Assembly: GCF_029953285.1 (NCBI RefSeq)
Contig: NZ_JASAOI010000038.1
Coordinates: 62,001-126,000, forward strand
Length of the DNA: 64,000 nucleotides
From: Yinghuangia seranimata
GTDB taxonomy: Bacteria; Actinomycetota; Actinomycetes; Streptomycetales; Streptomycetaceae
Reading direction: 5' to 3'
In this document: positions 8,892 through 17,755 of the stretch, piece after piece
How positions within the stretch are numbered: the first letter of the stretch is position 1
Layout: each line of letters opens with the position of its first letter
Made by a program: the position numbers and the translations under genes
Notes under the pieces: generated by a model
What the model was told of the DNA's origin: nothing
What the model saw: the letters and a program-made list of their open reading frames with translations, nothing else
Database searches by the model: none

Positions 8892-9551
8892 ATGCCTGCC
8901 ACCACCACCCCTGCCACAGCCGCGTCCGTCGCCGCCGACGCCGCTGCTTTCGACGCGTCCGACGCCGCCGAAGCCCCCGTCAAGCTCGCCGTCGTCGTCG
9001 GCAGCACCCGCGGCGGCCGGTTCGGCCCCACCGTCGCCGCCTGGTTCGCCGGACACGCCGCACGGCACGGCGGCTTCGACGTCGACGTGGTCGACCTCGT
9101 CGACACCCCGCTTCCCGCCGCGATGCCGGGCTTCGACGGGCCGTCGGCCGACGACGCCGCGCTGCTCGCCGAGGTGTCCCCGCGGCTGGCCGCCGCGGAC
9201 GCGTTCGTCGTCGTCACGCCCGAGTACAACCACAGCTTCCCTGCCGCCCTGAAGCACCTCATCGACCTGCACTTCACCGAATGGCAGGCCAAGCCGGTCG
9301 GGTTCGTCGCGTACGGCGGCATGGCCGCCGGGCTGCGCGCCGTCGAGCAGCTGCGGCAGGTCTTCGCCGAACTGCACGCCGTCACCGTGCGGGACACCGT
9401 GAGCTTCCACGGCGCGGCCGGCGCCTTCGACGGCCCGGACCCGCGCGACCCCGCGGGCTGCTCCGCCGCCGCGACGACGATGCTCGACCAACTGCAGTGG
9501 TGGGCCCGCGCGCTGCGCACCGCCAAGGCCGCGCAGCCGTACGGCTCGTGA
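8892..9551 (+). CDS. NAD(P)H-dependent FMN reductase-like flavoprotein
   Basis: This 219-residue protein has the flavodoxin-like fold of the NADPH-dependent FMN reductase family. The phosphate-binding loop VVVGSTRGGRFGPTVAAW is at about residues 34-51, and the flavin-contacting TPEYNHSFPAALKHLID is at about 107-123. The first ~30 residues are an Ala/Thr-rich extension not seen in most members. It probably reduces FMN, quinones or azo/nitro compounds in the cytosol. It lies immediately downstream of the TetR operator and 63 bp upstream of an MFS exporter, so the three genes look like a chemical-stress response unit. The substrate is unknown. Confidence 0.88.
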   Translation: MPATTTPATAASVAADAAAFDASDAAEAPVKLAVVVGSTRGGRFGPTVAAWFAGHAARHGGFDVDVVDLVDTPLPAAMPGFDGPSADDAALLAEVSPRLAAADAFVVVTPEYNHSFPAALKHLIDLHFTEWQAKPVGFVAYGGMAAGLRAVEQLRQVFAELHAVTVRDTVSFHGAAGAFDGPDPRDPAGCSAAATTMLDQLQWWARALRTAKAAQPYGS

Positions 9552-9564
9552 CGCGGCCCGGACA

Positions 9565-9600
9565 CGGACTCCGACACGGATTCGGACTCGGACTCGGACT
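9565..9600 (+). repeat. CGGAYT hexamer tandem repeat
   Basis: Four consecutive hexamers (9577-9600), three of them CGGACT and one CGGATT, plus another copy at 9565-9570, begin 14 nt after the reductase stop codon and end just before the exporter ribosome site. Confidence 0.8.
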
Positions 9601-9614
9601 CAGGGGGACTTCTG

Positions 9615-11267
9615 ATGCGCTTTCCGACGACGGCCCGCGCCGCCAGGCCGGGCGGACCGGGTGAAGCGGGTGGACCGGGTGGACCGGGTGATGGTGTGGT
9701 CGGCGCTCCGTCCGACATGGCGGTGGACACCGCCCGCGGCGCCGCACGGACCGACGCACCGGCCGACGCAGCGGACGGCGTCCTGCCGGGTGACGTCGGC
9801 GCGCAGGCCGCCGCCCGGGAGGTCACCGCGGCAGCAAGCCCACCAGGGCCCGCCGGCTCCCCGGGTTCCCCGGGTTCTCCCGACAACGCGCCGCTGAGCC
9901 GCGAACTCCTGCTCACCGCGCTGGTCGTGGTCCTCGGCTCGGCGATGGCGGGCCTCGACACCACCGCCGTCACCGTCTCCCTCGACCGGCTGTCCCAGGA
10001 CTTCGGGACACCGCTCACCACCGTGCAGTGGGTGGCCACGGGCTACACGCTCGCCCTCGCCGCGGTCATCCCGGTGACCGCGTGGGCGATCGCGCGGTTC
10101 GGCACGCGCCGCGTGTACGCGGCGTCCGTCGGCCTGTTCCTGGCCGGGTCGGTGCTCGCCGGCCTGGCCTGGTCGGTCGAGTCGCTCATCGTGTTCCGCG
10201 TCGTCCAGGGGCTCGGCGGCGGCATGATCATGCCGACCGGCATGACGATCCTCGGCCGCCGCGCGGGCGAGCGCACGCCGCGCGTCATGGCGATCGTCGG
10301 CATCCCGATGCAGCTCGCGCCGATGTCCGGGCCGCTGCTCGGCGGCTGGCTCGTCGACGCGGCGTCCTGGCGCTGGATCTTCTACCTCAACCTGCCGCTC
10401 GGCATAGCGGCCCTGGTGGTCGCCGCGCGCGTCCTCGGGCGGGACGAACCGGGGCCGTACCAACCACTGGACCGCGTCGGGCTGGTGCTCCTGTCCCCCG
10501 GCCTGGCCGCGCTCGTCTACGGGCTGACCACCGGCGCGCACCGCGGCGACTTCACGGCGCCCGGCGCGGCCGTGCCCGCCGCCACGGGACTGCTGCTCGT
10601 CGCGGCGTTCGTCGCACACGCGTTGAACCACGACGCGCCGCTCATCGACCTACGGCTGCTGCGCCGCCGCGCGGTCGGCGCGGCCGCCGCGGCACTGGCG
10701 TTGTTCATCAGCGCGTTCTTCGGGGTGATGCTGCTCGCGCCGCTGTACTTCCAGACCGTGCGCGGCGAGTCGGCGGCCGCGACCGGTGCGCTGCTGCTGC
10801 CGTCGGGGCTCGGCGCGATGGTGACGATGCCCGTCGGGGCGCGGCTGCTCGGCCGGTTCGGGCCGCGGAACATCGTTCTCACCGGGCTGGGACTGTCCGC
10901 TGCCGGACTGACGGGCTTCGCGGCGCAGATCGGCGCGCACCCGTCCTACCCGGGGCTCTGCGCGGCCCTCTTCGTGAGCGGGGCCGGCATGGGCATGACG
11001 ATGATGCCGACCATGTCGTCGGCCATGTCCGTGCTGGAACTGTCCGAAGTGCCGGTCGCGAGCACCCTGCTCAACATCGTGCAGCAGGTCGGCGCGGCGG
11101 CGGGAACGGCGTTCATGTCCCTGGTGCTCAGCTCCGCGCTGGCCGAGCGCGACCCTGCGGACGCGGCCGGCGCCTTCCAGCACAGCTACGTGTGGGGCGT
11201 CGCTTTGCTGGCGGCGGCCTTCCTGCCGGCGGCGCTGCTGTCGCGGGCGCCGCTCGGACGGCGCTGA
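9615..11267 (+). CDS. MFS drug exporter, DHA2 (EmrB/QacA) type
   Basis: This 550-residue integral membrane protein has about 14 predicted hydrophobic segments, typical of the DHA2 drug:proton antiporter family. Motif C-like and A-like elements are present: AGLDTTAVTVSLDRL in the first segment, FGTRRVYAAS after the second, and FRVVQGLGGGMIMPTGM further on. The first ~90 residues are a Gly/Ala/Pro-rich cytosolic extension, long for the family. The ATG at 9615 has a GGGGGA site. It is probably cotranscribed with the FMN reductase under the TetR repressor. It likely exports a toxic compound, with substrate unknown. Confidence 0.92.
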   Translation: MRFPTTARAARPGGPGEAGGPGGPGDGVVGAPSDMAVDTARGAARTDAPADAADGVLPGDVGAQAAAREVTAAASPPGPAGSPGSPGSPDNAPLSRELLLTALVVVLGSAMAGLDTTAVTVSLDRLSQDFGTPLTTVQWVATGYTLALAAVIPVTAWAIARFGTRRVYAASVGLFLAGSVLAGLAWSVESLIVFRVVQGLGGGMIMPTGMTILGRRAGERTPRVMAIVGIPMQLAPMSGPLLGGWLVDAASWRWIFYLNLPLGIAALVVAARVLGRDEPGPYQPLDRVGLVLLSPGLAALVYGLTTGAHRGDFTAPGAAVPAATGLLLVAAFVAHALNHDAPLIDLRLLRRRAVGAAAAALALFISAFFGVMLLAPLYFQTVRGESAAATGALLLPSGLGAMVTMPVGARLLGRFGPRNIVLTGLGLSAAGLTGFAAQIGAHPSYPGLCAALFVSGAGMGMTMMPTMSSAMSVLELSEVPVASTLLNIVQQVGAAAGTAFMSLVLSSALAERDPADAAGAFQHSYVWGVALLAAAFLPAALLSRAPLGRR

Positions 11268-11287
11268 ACGCCTCCGCGTCCGCGCCT

Positions 11288-11349
11288 GCGTCAGCGCGTC
11301 AGCGCGTCAGCGCGTCAGCGCGTCAGCGCGTCAGCGCGTCAGCGCGTCA
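11288..11349. repeat. GCGTCAGC octamer tandem repeat
   Basis: Seven perfect copies of the 8-mer GCGTCAGC run from 11288 to 11343, followed by a partial copy. They begin 20 nt after the exporter stop. The dnaG stop codon (11347-11349, minus strand) lies inside the last partial copy, so the array joins two convergent genes. Such arrays can change length by slippage. Confidence 0.95.
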
Positions 11350-13272
11350 CAACGCTCCGGCGCCGCCGTCGATCAGGGAACGCCGGTACTTCTCCAGGTC
11401 GAACAGCTCCTGGAAGGTCGCCGCGTACTCCTCGGCGGCGTGCGCCGGATCGAGGCGCTGCAACCGCGACTTCACGTCCGCGATGCGGCGGTCGGCGGAG
11501 AACGTGCGCAGGCGGACCAGGCACTCGCCGCCGTACAGCTCGTCCGGGTTGCCCGGTGTGCGTACCGACTCGACGGCCAGCTCCGTGACCAGGCCGCGCA
11601 CCCCGTCGTCGGCGGCGCTCTCCCGCACCGCGCGGATCCAGTCGCCGTGCACCGCGGGGCCGTTCACCCCGCCCGCGTCGGTGATCGCGGTGCGGACCGC
11701 GGCGTACGGCGGCACCGTGAACTCGTCCGGCCCGAAGCTGTCGAACACCCGCGCCACCAGCGCCGGGAACTGCAACGCCAGCTTCAGCACCTCGCGCTGC
11801 ACCATCTGGCGCGGGTCGCGCGGATCCGGCCGGAACGCGTCCCGTGTCGGCGCCGCCGGATTCCCGCCCGGCGCGCCGTGCGGGCGCTGCTGCTCCGGGC
11901 CGGAGGCACCGGCCGCCCCGCCGCGGGCCCCCCGCTCACGCTTCCAGCGCGCGAGCTGTCCCACCCGGCCGACGACGAACCGCTCGTCCAGGAAGCCCAG
12001 CCACGAGTCGAGCCGCACCGCGTACGTGTGGCGCAGCGCCTGGTCCTTGATGTCCGCCACGATCGGCGCCGCCGCGTCCAGCGCCGCGACCCGGCCCTCC
12101 GCGGTCGTCAGGTCATGGCCCTCGATCCGACTGCGGATCGCGAACTCGAACAACGGCACCCGGGAGTCCACCAGATCCCGCACCGCCTGGTCGCCGCGCG
12201 CCTGCCGCAGGTCGCACGGGTCCATGCCGTTGGGCTCGACCGCGACGAACGTCCGCGTGACGAACCGCTGGTCCTCCTCGAACGCCCGCAACGCGGCCTT
12301 CTGGCCCGCGGCGTCACCGTCGAACGTGTAGATGACCTCGCCGCGGAACTCGCCGCTGTCCATCAGCAGGCGGCGCAGGATCTTGATGTGGTCCTCGCCG
12401 AACGCCGTGCCGCACGTCGCGATCGCGCCGGTCACGCCCGCCAGATGGCACGCCATCACGTCGGTATAGCCCTCGACGACCACGGCCCGGCCGCTGCGGG
12501 CGATGTCCTTCTTCGCGAGGTCCAGGCCGTACAGCACCTGGGACTTGCGGTAGATCGGGGTCTCGGGCGTGTTCAGGTACTTGGGCCCGTTGTCGTCCTC
12601 GCGCAACCGCCGCGCGCCGAACCCGATCACCTCGCCGCCGATGTCGCGGATCGGCCACATCAACCGCCCCCGGAACCGGTCCATCGGACCCCGTCGGCCC
12701 TCACTCGCCAGGCCGCTGGTCAGCAGCTCCTCGGCGGTGAAGCCCCGACCGCGCAGGAACCGCACCAGGTGCTCCCACCCGGCCGGGGCGTACCCGATCC
12801 CGAAGTGCTCCGCGTCGGCCTGCGTGAACCCGCGGTCCGCCAGGAACTGGCGCGCGACCATCGCCTCGGCCGACCCGAGCTGCTCGGTGTAGAACGCGGC
12901 CGCGACCTTGTGCGCCTCGACGAGCCGGGTCCGCTGGCCCTGCTGGCGGCCGGGCGTGTAGCCGCCCTCCTCATACCGCAGCTCGATGTTGTACTGCGCG
13001 GCGAGCCGCTCGACCGTCTCGGAGAACGTGAGGTGCTCGACCTTCTGCACGAAGTCGAGAACGTCGCCGCCCTCCTGGCAGCCGAAGCAGTGGTAGAAAC
13101 CCTTCGCCGGGGAGACGTTGAACGACGGGGACTTCTCGTCGTGGAACGGGCACAGGCCCTTGAGGTTGCCCCCGCCGGCGTTGCGGAGCTGGAGGTGCTC
13201 CCCGACCACGTCCTCGATGCGGGCCGCCTCGCGGACCCGCTTCACATCGTCGTCCCGAATCCGGCCCGCCAT
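11347..13272 (-). CDS. dnaG: DNA primase
   Basis: This 641-residue enzyme makes RNA primers at the replication fork with DnaB helicase. The N-terminal zinc domain is complete (Cys41, His44, Cys62, Cys65). The TOPRIM core shows VVVEGYTDVMACH, the AIATCGTAFG strand-loop and FDGDAAG. A C-terminal DnaB-interaction domain follows a linker rich in Gly/Pro near residues 450-490. Length and motif order are normal. It is divergent from an unknown gene at 13385 and convergent with the MFS gene. The stop codon falls within an 8-bp tandem repeat, so slippage in that array would alter the extreme C-terminus. Confidence 0.98.
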   Translation of the reverse strand: MAGRIRDDDVKRVREAARIEDVVGEHLQLRNAGGGNLKGLCPFHDEKSPSFNVSPAKGFYHCFGCQEGGDVLDFVQKVEHLTFSETVERLAAQYNIELRYEEGGYTPGRQQGQRTRLVEAHKVAAAFYTEQLGSAEAMVARQFLADRGFTQADAEHFGIGYAPAGWEHLVRFLRGRGFTAEELLTSGLASEGRRGPMDRFRGRLMWPIRDIGGEVIGFGARRLREDDNGPKYLNTPETPIYRKSQVLYGLDLAKKDIARSGRAVVVEGYTDVMACHLAGVTGAIATCGTAFGEDHIKILRRLLMDSGEFRGEVIYTFDGDAAGQKAALRAFEEDQRFVTRTFVAVEPNGMDPCDLRQARGDQAVRDLVDSRVPLFEFAIRSRIEGHDLTTAEGRVAALDAAAPIVADIKDQALRHTYAVRLDSWLGFLDERFVVGRVGQLARWKRERGARGGAAGASGPEQQRPHGAPGGNPAAPTRDAFRPDPRDPRQMVQREVLKLALQFPALVARVFDSFGPDEFTVPPYAAVRTAITDAGGVNGPAVHGDWIRAVRESAADDGVRGLVTELAVESVRTPGNPDELYGGECLVRLRTFSADRRIADVKSRLQRLDPAHAAEEYAATFQELFDLEKYRRSLIDGGAGAL

Positions 13273-13384
13273 GCGGTCGAGTTTACGTGGCCGGACCGAC
13301 GCCGAAGGAGGACGGGCCCGGGGCCGGTGGTAGCGTCGCGATCTTCGCCCGGCGACGGTCAGGCGGAGTCATCGTGGAGCCGAT

Positions 13385-14158
13385 ATGGCCTACTCCCCCT
13401 CGCCCGAGCTGACGGCGGCCGTTGCCGAGGTCGAGCGCGTCTTCGCCGGTGCGCCTGTGGACGTCCGGCGCCCCGGCGGGTTCCCGTTCCGGTTCGACGA
13501 GGCCGATCTGGAGCTGCTGAGCACGCCCGACGCCGCGCTGCCGAGCAACCTCGCCGAGTCGGCGGCGGCCTCGTGGTGGTACTGGGACGACCGGTTGCCA
13601 GACGTCATCCGGCGCGTCCTGCCCGACGTCGCGCGGATGCTCCCGCACGACAAGCTCTTCTACCCGGCCCGGATGTTCCGCGGCGTCGCCCACGCCGTTT
13701 GGCAGCAGTGGCCCGAGGACGAGGCCGCGGCGGTGCTCCGACTCCTCGACGCGTGGTGGGCAGACACTTTGCGCAGGCCGTTCCGGGACGTCGAGGTGGC
13801 GGATGTGCTGGACGCCTGCGCGGTCGCCACCGGCTCGTTCGGCCGGTGGCTCGACGCCTGGGACCGGGAGCGGACCTGGGCGGCGGACCTGCACCTCGCG
13901 AGCGTCGCCCTGTGCTGGACTCACGAGTCGACGATCGACCTCGACGCCTGCTGGGCGGACGGCCGGGAGGAGCTCGACCGGTGGCTCGCGGGGGCGGCGC
14001 GGGAGCGGATGGCGGGCGTCGGGGCTCATCCGCAGTTGGTGTGGCGGCTCGGGCTGTACGCACTGCCGGAGGCCGAGCGGGGCAGCGACGCGGTGTCCGC
14101 GCTGTACTCGGAGCTGCCGTACCTCGACGAGTGGGGTGGGAGGTGGGGTCAGGCCTGA
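13385..14158 (+). CDS. Unknown cytosolic protein, Trp-rich
   Basis: I do not recognise this 257-residue protein. It is soluble, with no signal peptide or membrane segment, acidic, and unusually rich in tryptophan (for example SWWYWDDR, VWQQWPEDE, DAWWADTLRR). It looks all-helical, perhaps a HEAT- or TPR-like fold. GC3 bias supports coding. It is divergent from dnaG, and its stop overlaps the stop of the convergent GNAT gene by 10 bp. Nothing around it points to a function. Confidence 0.75.
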   Translation: MAYSPSPELTAAVAEVERVFAGAPVDVRRPGGFPFRFDEADLELLSTPDAALPSNLAESAAASWWYWDDRLPDVIRRVLPDVARMLPHDKLFYPARMFRGVAHAVWQQWPEDEAAAVLRLLDAWWADTLRRPFRDVEVADVLDACAVATGSFGRWLDAWDRERTWAADLHLASVALCWTHESTIDLDACWADGREELDRWLAGAARERMAGVGAHPQLVWRLGLYALPEAERGSDAVSALYSELPYLDEWGGRWGQA

Positions 14159-14634
14159 GTCTGGACGTCCACCGTGAACACGTAGTGCGGGATCTTCGTG
14201 TCGGCGGTCAGGAACTCGTCGCCGCGGGCCGTGAAGCCGAGGCGCTCGTAGAAGTTGCGGGCCGAGGTGCGGCCGTTGCACCAGGCCAGGGTGCCGCCCT
14301 CCTTGGCGCACTCGGCGAGGGCCGCCGTCAGGAGGTCCGCGCCGAGGCCCTTGCCACGGAGGGCTTCGACGGTGCCCATGCCGCGGAAGCGGTACGCGGG
14401 GCGGCCGTCGTAGTCCTCCGGGAAGAACGTCACGCAGCTGACGACCGTGTCGGTGTCGTCGTACATCGCCATGTGGAAGCAGCCCGGGACGGCGTCCGTC
14501 GGGTACTCGGCGGCCTCGCGCGGCCAGCCCGGGCGCAGGACGTCCCAACGCAGCTGGAAGATCTCGGACAGGTCGACACGTTCGATGCGCAAGGCGGTCT
14601 CCGGCGGAGGTACTGGACGGTGTGCCGTGATCAT
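14149..14634 (-). CDS. GNAT family N-acetyltransferase
   Basis: This 161-residue protein has the GNAT acetyl-CoA-binding signature FRGMGTVEALRGKGLGADLL at about residues 83-102 and the family C-terminal NGRTSARNFYERLGF element. The acetyl-CoA pyrophosphate loop R-G-K-G-L-G is intact. It probably acetylates a small molecule or protein N-terminus; the acceptor is unknown. The ATG at 14634 is chosen because the upstream frame runs into dgt in a different phase. It begins 27 nt after the dgt stop on the same strand, so the two are probably cotranscribed. Confidence 0.86.
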   Translation of the reverse strand: MITAHRPVPPPETALRIERVDLSEIFQLRWDVLRPGWPREAAEYPTDAVPGCFHMAMYDDTDTVVSCVTFFPEDYDGRPAYRFRGMGTVEALRGKGLGADLLTAALAECAKEGGTLAWCNGRTSARNFYERLGFTARGDEFLTADTKIPHYVFTVDVQTQA

Positions 14635-14660
14635 CTTTTCAGCACGGTGTCCCGGGCCGG

Positions 14661-15938
14661 TCACCGGTCGAGGGCGCGGTGCAGGATCACGGCGGCGTCG
14701 TCGGTGAGCGACGCGACCTGGTCCACGACGACGCGGAGGCGGGCGGCGTCGGTGTCGGCGGCGAGGTAGTCGGGGCGCAGCGCGGGGTCGAGGGCGTCGG
14801 GGGCGCCGGCGGCCAGCATGGCCACGAGGTCGGTGACGATCGCGCGCTGCCGGGTCCGGAGGTCCTCGAGGTCGGCGCGGCCCATGACGTAGTGCGCGGT
14901 GAGGGCCTTGAGGACGGCGCATTCGAGGCGTGCGGCGCGGGGCACCAGGAGGTCGGCGGCGTAGCGGACGCCCGGGGTCGGGCCGAAGAAGGCGGCGGTC
15001 TCCCGTTCGGCGGCCAGGCACAGGCGGCCGATGAGCCCGCTGGTGGTGTTCTTGAGGCGGGCCTGGGCGCGGCGTGACGCGTCGAAGCCCTTGGGCCAGA
15101 ACTCGGTGGCGAGGAGGCGGTCGAGGGCCTCGCCGAGTTCGCCCTCGGGGGCGAGGGCGTAGCGGTCGGCGGCGAGGGCCAGGACGGCGGCCCGTTCGCC
15201 GGGGGCGCCGAGCCGGTCGAGGTCGATACGGCCCGAGTACACGGCGTCCTCGAAGTCGTGGACGCTGTAGGCGACGTCGTCGGACCAGTCCATGACCTGG
15301 GCTTCGAGGCTGCGGCGGCCTTCGGGGGCGTCGCGGCGCACCCACGCGAAAACCTCCAGGTCCTCCTCGTACACGCCGTAGGTGCGCACGCCTTCGTGGC
15401 GCGGCCACGGGTACTTCAGCACCGCGTCGAGGCCTGCGCGGGTGAGGTTGAGGCCGACGCTGCGGCCGGCCAGGGGGCCGGTCTCGGCGAACGTCTTGGG
15501 CTCGAGGCGGGACAGCAGGCGCAGGCTCTGCGCGTTGCCCTCGAAGCCGCCGCACGGCTGCGCGGCCCGGTCGAGGGCGAGTTCGCCGTTGTGGCCGAAC
15601 GGCGGGTGGCCGAGGTCGTGCGCGAGGCAGGCGGCCTCGACCAGGTCGGGGTCGCAGCCGAGCGCCTGGCCGAGCTCGCGGCCGATCTGGCCGCACTCGA
15701 GCGAGTGGGTGAGCCGGGTGCGCGGCACCTGGCGGCCGTCGGGCGGGCTCTCGCCGGGCTCGACGACCTGGGTCTTCCCGGCGAGCCGGCGCAGCGCGGC
15801 GGAGTGCAGGACGCGCGCGCGGTCGCGTTCGAAGGCGGTGCGCCCGACCCGTTTCCCGGTCTCGGGCACCCAGCGCTCACGGTCGGCATCGTCGTACGCC
15901 GCCTGGGCGTGGGCGGGCATCCTTATCCGGTCGGCCAT
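14661..15938 (-). CDS. dgt: dGTPase-like HD phosphohydrolase
   Basis: This 425-residue protein matches the deoxyguanosinetriphosphate triphosphohydrolase-like family, which cleaves dNTPs to nucleosides and triphosphate and so tunes nucleotide pools. The HD metal site is complete: RLTHSLE near the N-terminus, then [16 protein letters not shown], and [16 protein letters not shown] downstream. Length fits the bacterial form. It is close to dnaG, a common arrangement in actinomycetes. A GNAT gene follows in the same direction. Confidence 0.95.
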   Translation of the reverse strand: MADRIRMPAHAQAAYDDADRERWVPETGKRVGRTAFERDRARVLHSAALRRLAGKTQVVEPGESPPDGRQVPRTRLTHSLECGQIGRELGQALGCDPDLVEAACLAHDLGHPPFGHNGELALDRAAQPCGGFEGNAQSLRLLSRLEPKTFAETGPLAGRSVGLNLTRAGLDAVLKYPWPRHEGVRTYGVYEEDLEVFAWVRRDAPEGRRSLEAQVMDWSDDVAYSVHDFEDAVYSGRIDLDRLGAPGERAAVLALAADRYALAPEGELGEALDRLLATEFWPKGFDASRRAQARLKNTTSGLIGRLCLAAERETAAFFGPTPGVRYAADLLVPRAARLECAVLKALTAHYVMGRADLEDLRTRQRAIVTDLVAMLAAGAPDALDPALRPDYLAADTDAARLRVVVDQVASLTDDAAVILHRALDR

Positions 15939-15999
15939 GCCTCCACAGTAGGGAGCGGGGCGGACATCCCGGGGCAGACCACGCCGTAGGCGGGCGCGG

Positions 16000-16812
16000 T
16001 CAGACGACGCCGTAGCCGAAGCCGGAGCTGCGGCGGAAGATCCACCAGTGCAGGTACGCGGCGGTCTCGCGGGCGACGTACTTGGCCTGGGTGCTGCGGG
16101 AGGCCACCGCGGGGCCCTCGCGGACCGGGGAGGTCGAGGCGTTCAGGCCGGCGGCGCGGGCGATGGAGCGGGAACGCAGGGCGTGCCACGGGTCGGTGAC
16201 GATGACGGTGCTGTGCCAGTGGTTGCGACGCATGACGGCGGCGACGGCGCGGACGCTCTGCAGCGTGTCGCGGCCTTCCGGGACGGAGAGCACGTTGGCG
16301 TCGGCGACCTCGCGGCCGACCAGCCAGCGTTTGCCGGTGCCGGCCTCGGTGAACCGGTCGCCGGGCTGGTTGCCGCCGACGGTGATGATGCGCGGCGCGA
16401 CGCCGTCGAGGTAGAGGTCGAGGGCGTGTTCGAGGCGGGCGAGCAGTACGGGCGACGGGCGGCCGTCGTACTGGCTCGCGCCGAGGACGAGGATCGCGTC
16501 CACGGTGGGTCGCGCGTCGTGCCGGGCGACCCACCACACGCGGCCGGCCGTGGTGAGGACGACGCCGAGTGCGGCGCACAGCGTCCAGAACGCGATCCGG
16601 CGGGCGCGGCGCAGCAGCACGCGGCCGCGCGACCGGGGCTTCGGCGGGGCGGTGTTCGGGCGCTGCGCCGGGTCGCCGCCACGGGGCGAGCGGCGGGCGG
16701 CGACCGGGTCGGCGGGGGTGCCCGACCTGCCGCGCCGGTGCCAGCGGGTGGCGCGCCGTGCCCGCGCCGCGGCGTGCCGGGGGCCGGGGAGGCGGTGGTC
16801 GGTGCGCTGCAT
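16000..16812 (-). CDS. YdcF/DUF218 membrane protein
   Basis: This 270-residue protein has a long basic Pro/Arg-rich N-terminus (~70 residues), one transmembrane segment ([24 protein letters not shown]), then the DUF218 domain: [40 protein letters not shown] and [16 protein letters not shown]. The related proteins SanA and ElyC act in cell-envelope integrity in E. coli; the reaction is not established. The catalytic domain should face outside. A TAGGGT hexamer 8 nt before the ATG implies a leaderless mRNA. Confidence 0.85.
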   Translation of the reverse strand: MQRTDHRLPGPRHAAARARRATRWHRRGRSGTPADPVAARRSPRGGDPAQRPNTAPPKPRSRGRVLLRRARRIAFWTLCAALGVVLTTAGRVWWVARHDARPTVDAILVLGASQYDGRPSPVLLARLEHALDLYLDGVAPRIITVGGNQPGDRFTEAGTGKRWLVGREVADANVLSVPEGRDTLQSVRAVAAVMRRNHWHSTVIVTDPWHALRSRSIARAAGLNASTSPVREGPAVASRSTQAKYVARETAAYLHWWIFRRSSGFGYGVV

Positions 16813-16820
16813 CGTCGAAC

Positions 16821-16862
16821 ACCCTATGCCCTCAAAGTGACCGAATCACAACGCTGTGTGAT
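16821..16862 (-). promoter_or_regulatory. ydcF promoter with overlapping palindrome
   Basis: On the minus strand a -10 hexamer TAGGGT (complement of 16821-16826) lies 8 nt before the ydcF ATG, so the transcript should start at or within 2 nt of the ATG. An ATCACA-n6-TGTGAT inverted repeat (16845-16862) overlaps the expected -35 position 18 bp upstream, as a repressor site would. It resembles but does not equal a CRP-type site. Confidence 0.55.
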
Positions 16863-16912
16863 GATCTACCCGGCGATGTGACTCTGGGTAGGCACTCTCC
16901 CCGGCCGCGGAC

Positions 16913-17755
16913 TCACCGTATGTCGGCGAGTTTTCCGCGGAGTTGCAGCACGGCCTTGGTGTGGATCTGGCAGGTGCGGCTCTCGGTGACGCCGAGCACG
17001 TGCCCGATCTCGGAGAGCGTGAGGCCCTCGAAGTAGTACAGCGTGACGACCGTTTTCTCGCGCTCGGGGAGCGCGTTGACGGCGCGCGCGAGCAAGTGCC
17101 GCATCTCGCGGGCCTCGGCGACCTCGACGGGGTCGTCGGCGGTGGTGTCCTCCAGCGTGTCGACGAGGCTGAGCCGGTCGCCCGTCTCCGATCCGGCGTG
17201 CAGCAGTTCGTCGAGGGCCATGACGTTGACGAGGGACAACTGGCTGAAGATCGCGTGCAGATCGTCCAGCGCGATGCCCATCTCGGCGGCGACCTCGGTG
17301 TCGGTGGGGGTGCGGGTGAGCCGGCCCTCGAGCGTCGCGTACGCCTGTTCGACGTTGCGCGCCTTCTGCCGCACCGAGCGCGGGATCCAGTCCAGCGCCC
17401 GCAGTTCGTCGATGATCGCGCCGCGGATGCGGCTGATCGCGTACGTCTCGAACTTGATGGCCCGGTCGAGGTCGAACTTCTCGATCGCGTCGATGAGCCC
17501 GAAGATCCCGTACGACACGAAGTCGGCCTGGTCGACGTTCGCGGGCAGGCCGACGCCGACGCGGCCCGCGACGTACTTCACCAGCGGTGAGTAGTGCAGG
17601 ATGAGGCGCTCCCGCAGCCGAGGGTCCCCGGACAGCTTGAACTCGCGCCAGAGGGCGTCCAGCGCGCGGTTCGGGTCACCACCGCGCGCTCCGGCCGCTG
17701 CGGGCTCGGACACGGTCGTGGTGGTGCCGTCACGCCCTGGGATGTGCTTGGGCAT
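16913..17755 (-). CDS. whiG: Sporulation sigma factor WhiG (FliA family)
   Basis: This 280-residue sigma factor controls early sporulation of aerial hyphae in Streptomyces. It matches WhiG closely: the MPKH start, [40 protein letters not shown] and [22 protein letters not shown] are all present. Regions 2 and 4 are complete; region 3 follows the family. In region 4.2 the recognition segment reads [11 protein letters not shown] where WhiG and FliA normally have SRVSQIH. The ATG lies 26 bp inside the end of xerC, so translation is probably coupled. In S. coelicolor rpsB-tsf lie on the other side; here ydcF does. Confidence 0.95.
   Translation of the reverse strand: MPKHIPGRDGTTTTVSEPAAAGARGGDPNRALDALWREFKLSGDPRLRERLILHYSPLVKYVAGRVGVGLPANVDQADFVSYGIFGLIDAIEKFDLDRAIKFETYAISRIRGAIIDELRALDWIPRSVRQKARNVEQAYATLEGRLTRTPTDTEVAAEMGIALDDLHAIFSQLSLVNVMALDELLHAGSETGDRLSLVDTLEDTTADDPVEVAEAREMRHLLARAVNALPEREKTVVTLYYFEGLTLSEIGHVLGVTESRTCQIHTKAVLQLRGKLADIR

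Noticed and set aside
11288-11349. Possible CRISPR or attachment-site array
   Set aside because: The unit is 8 bp with no spacers and no cas genes nearby. It is a simple tandem repeat.
14149-15696. Apparent 515-residue dgt-acetyltransferase fusion
   Set aside because: The N-terminal part is dgt in the wrong phase. The acetyltransferase begins at 14634.
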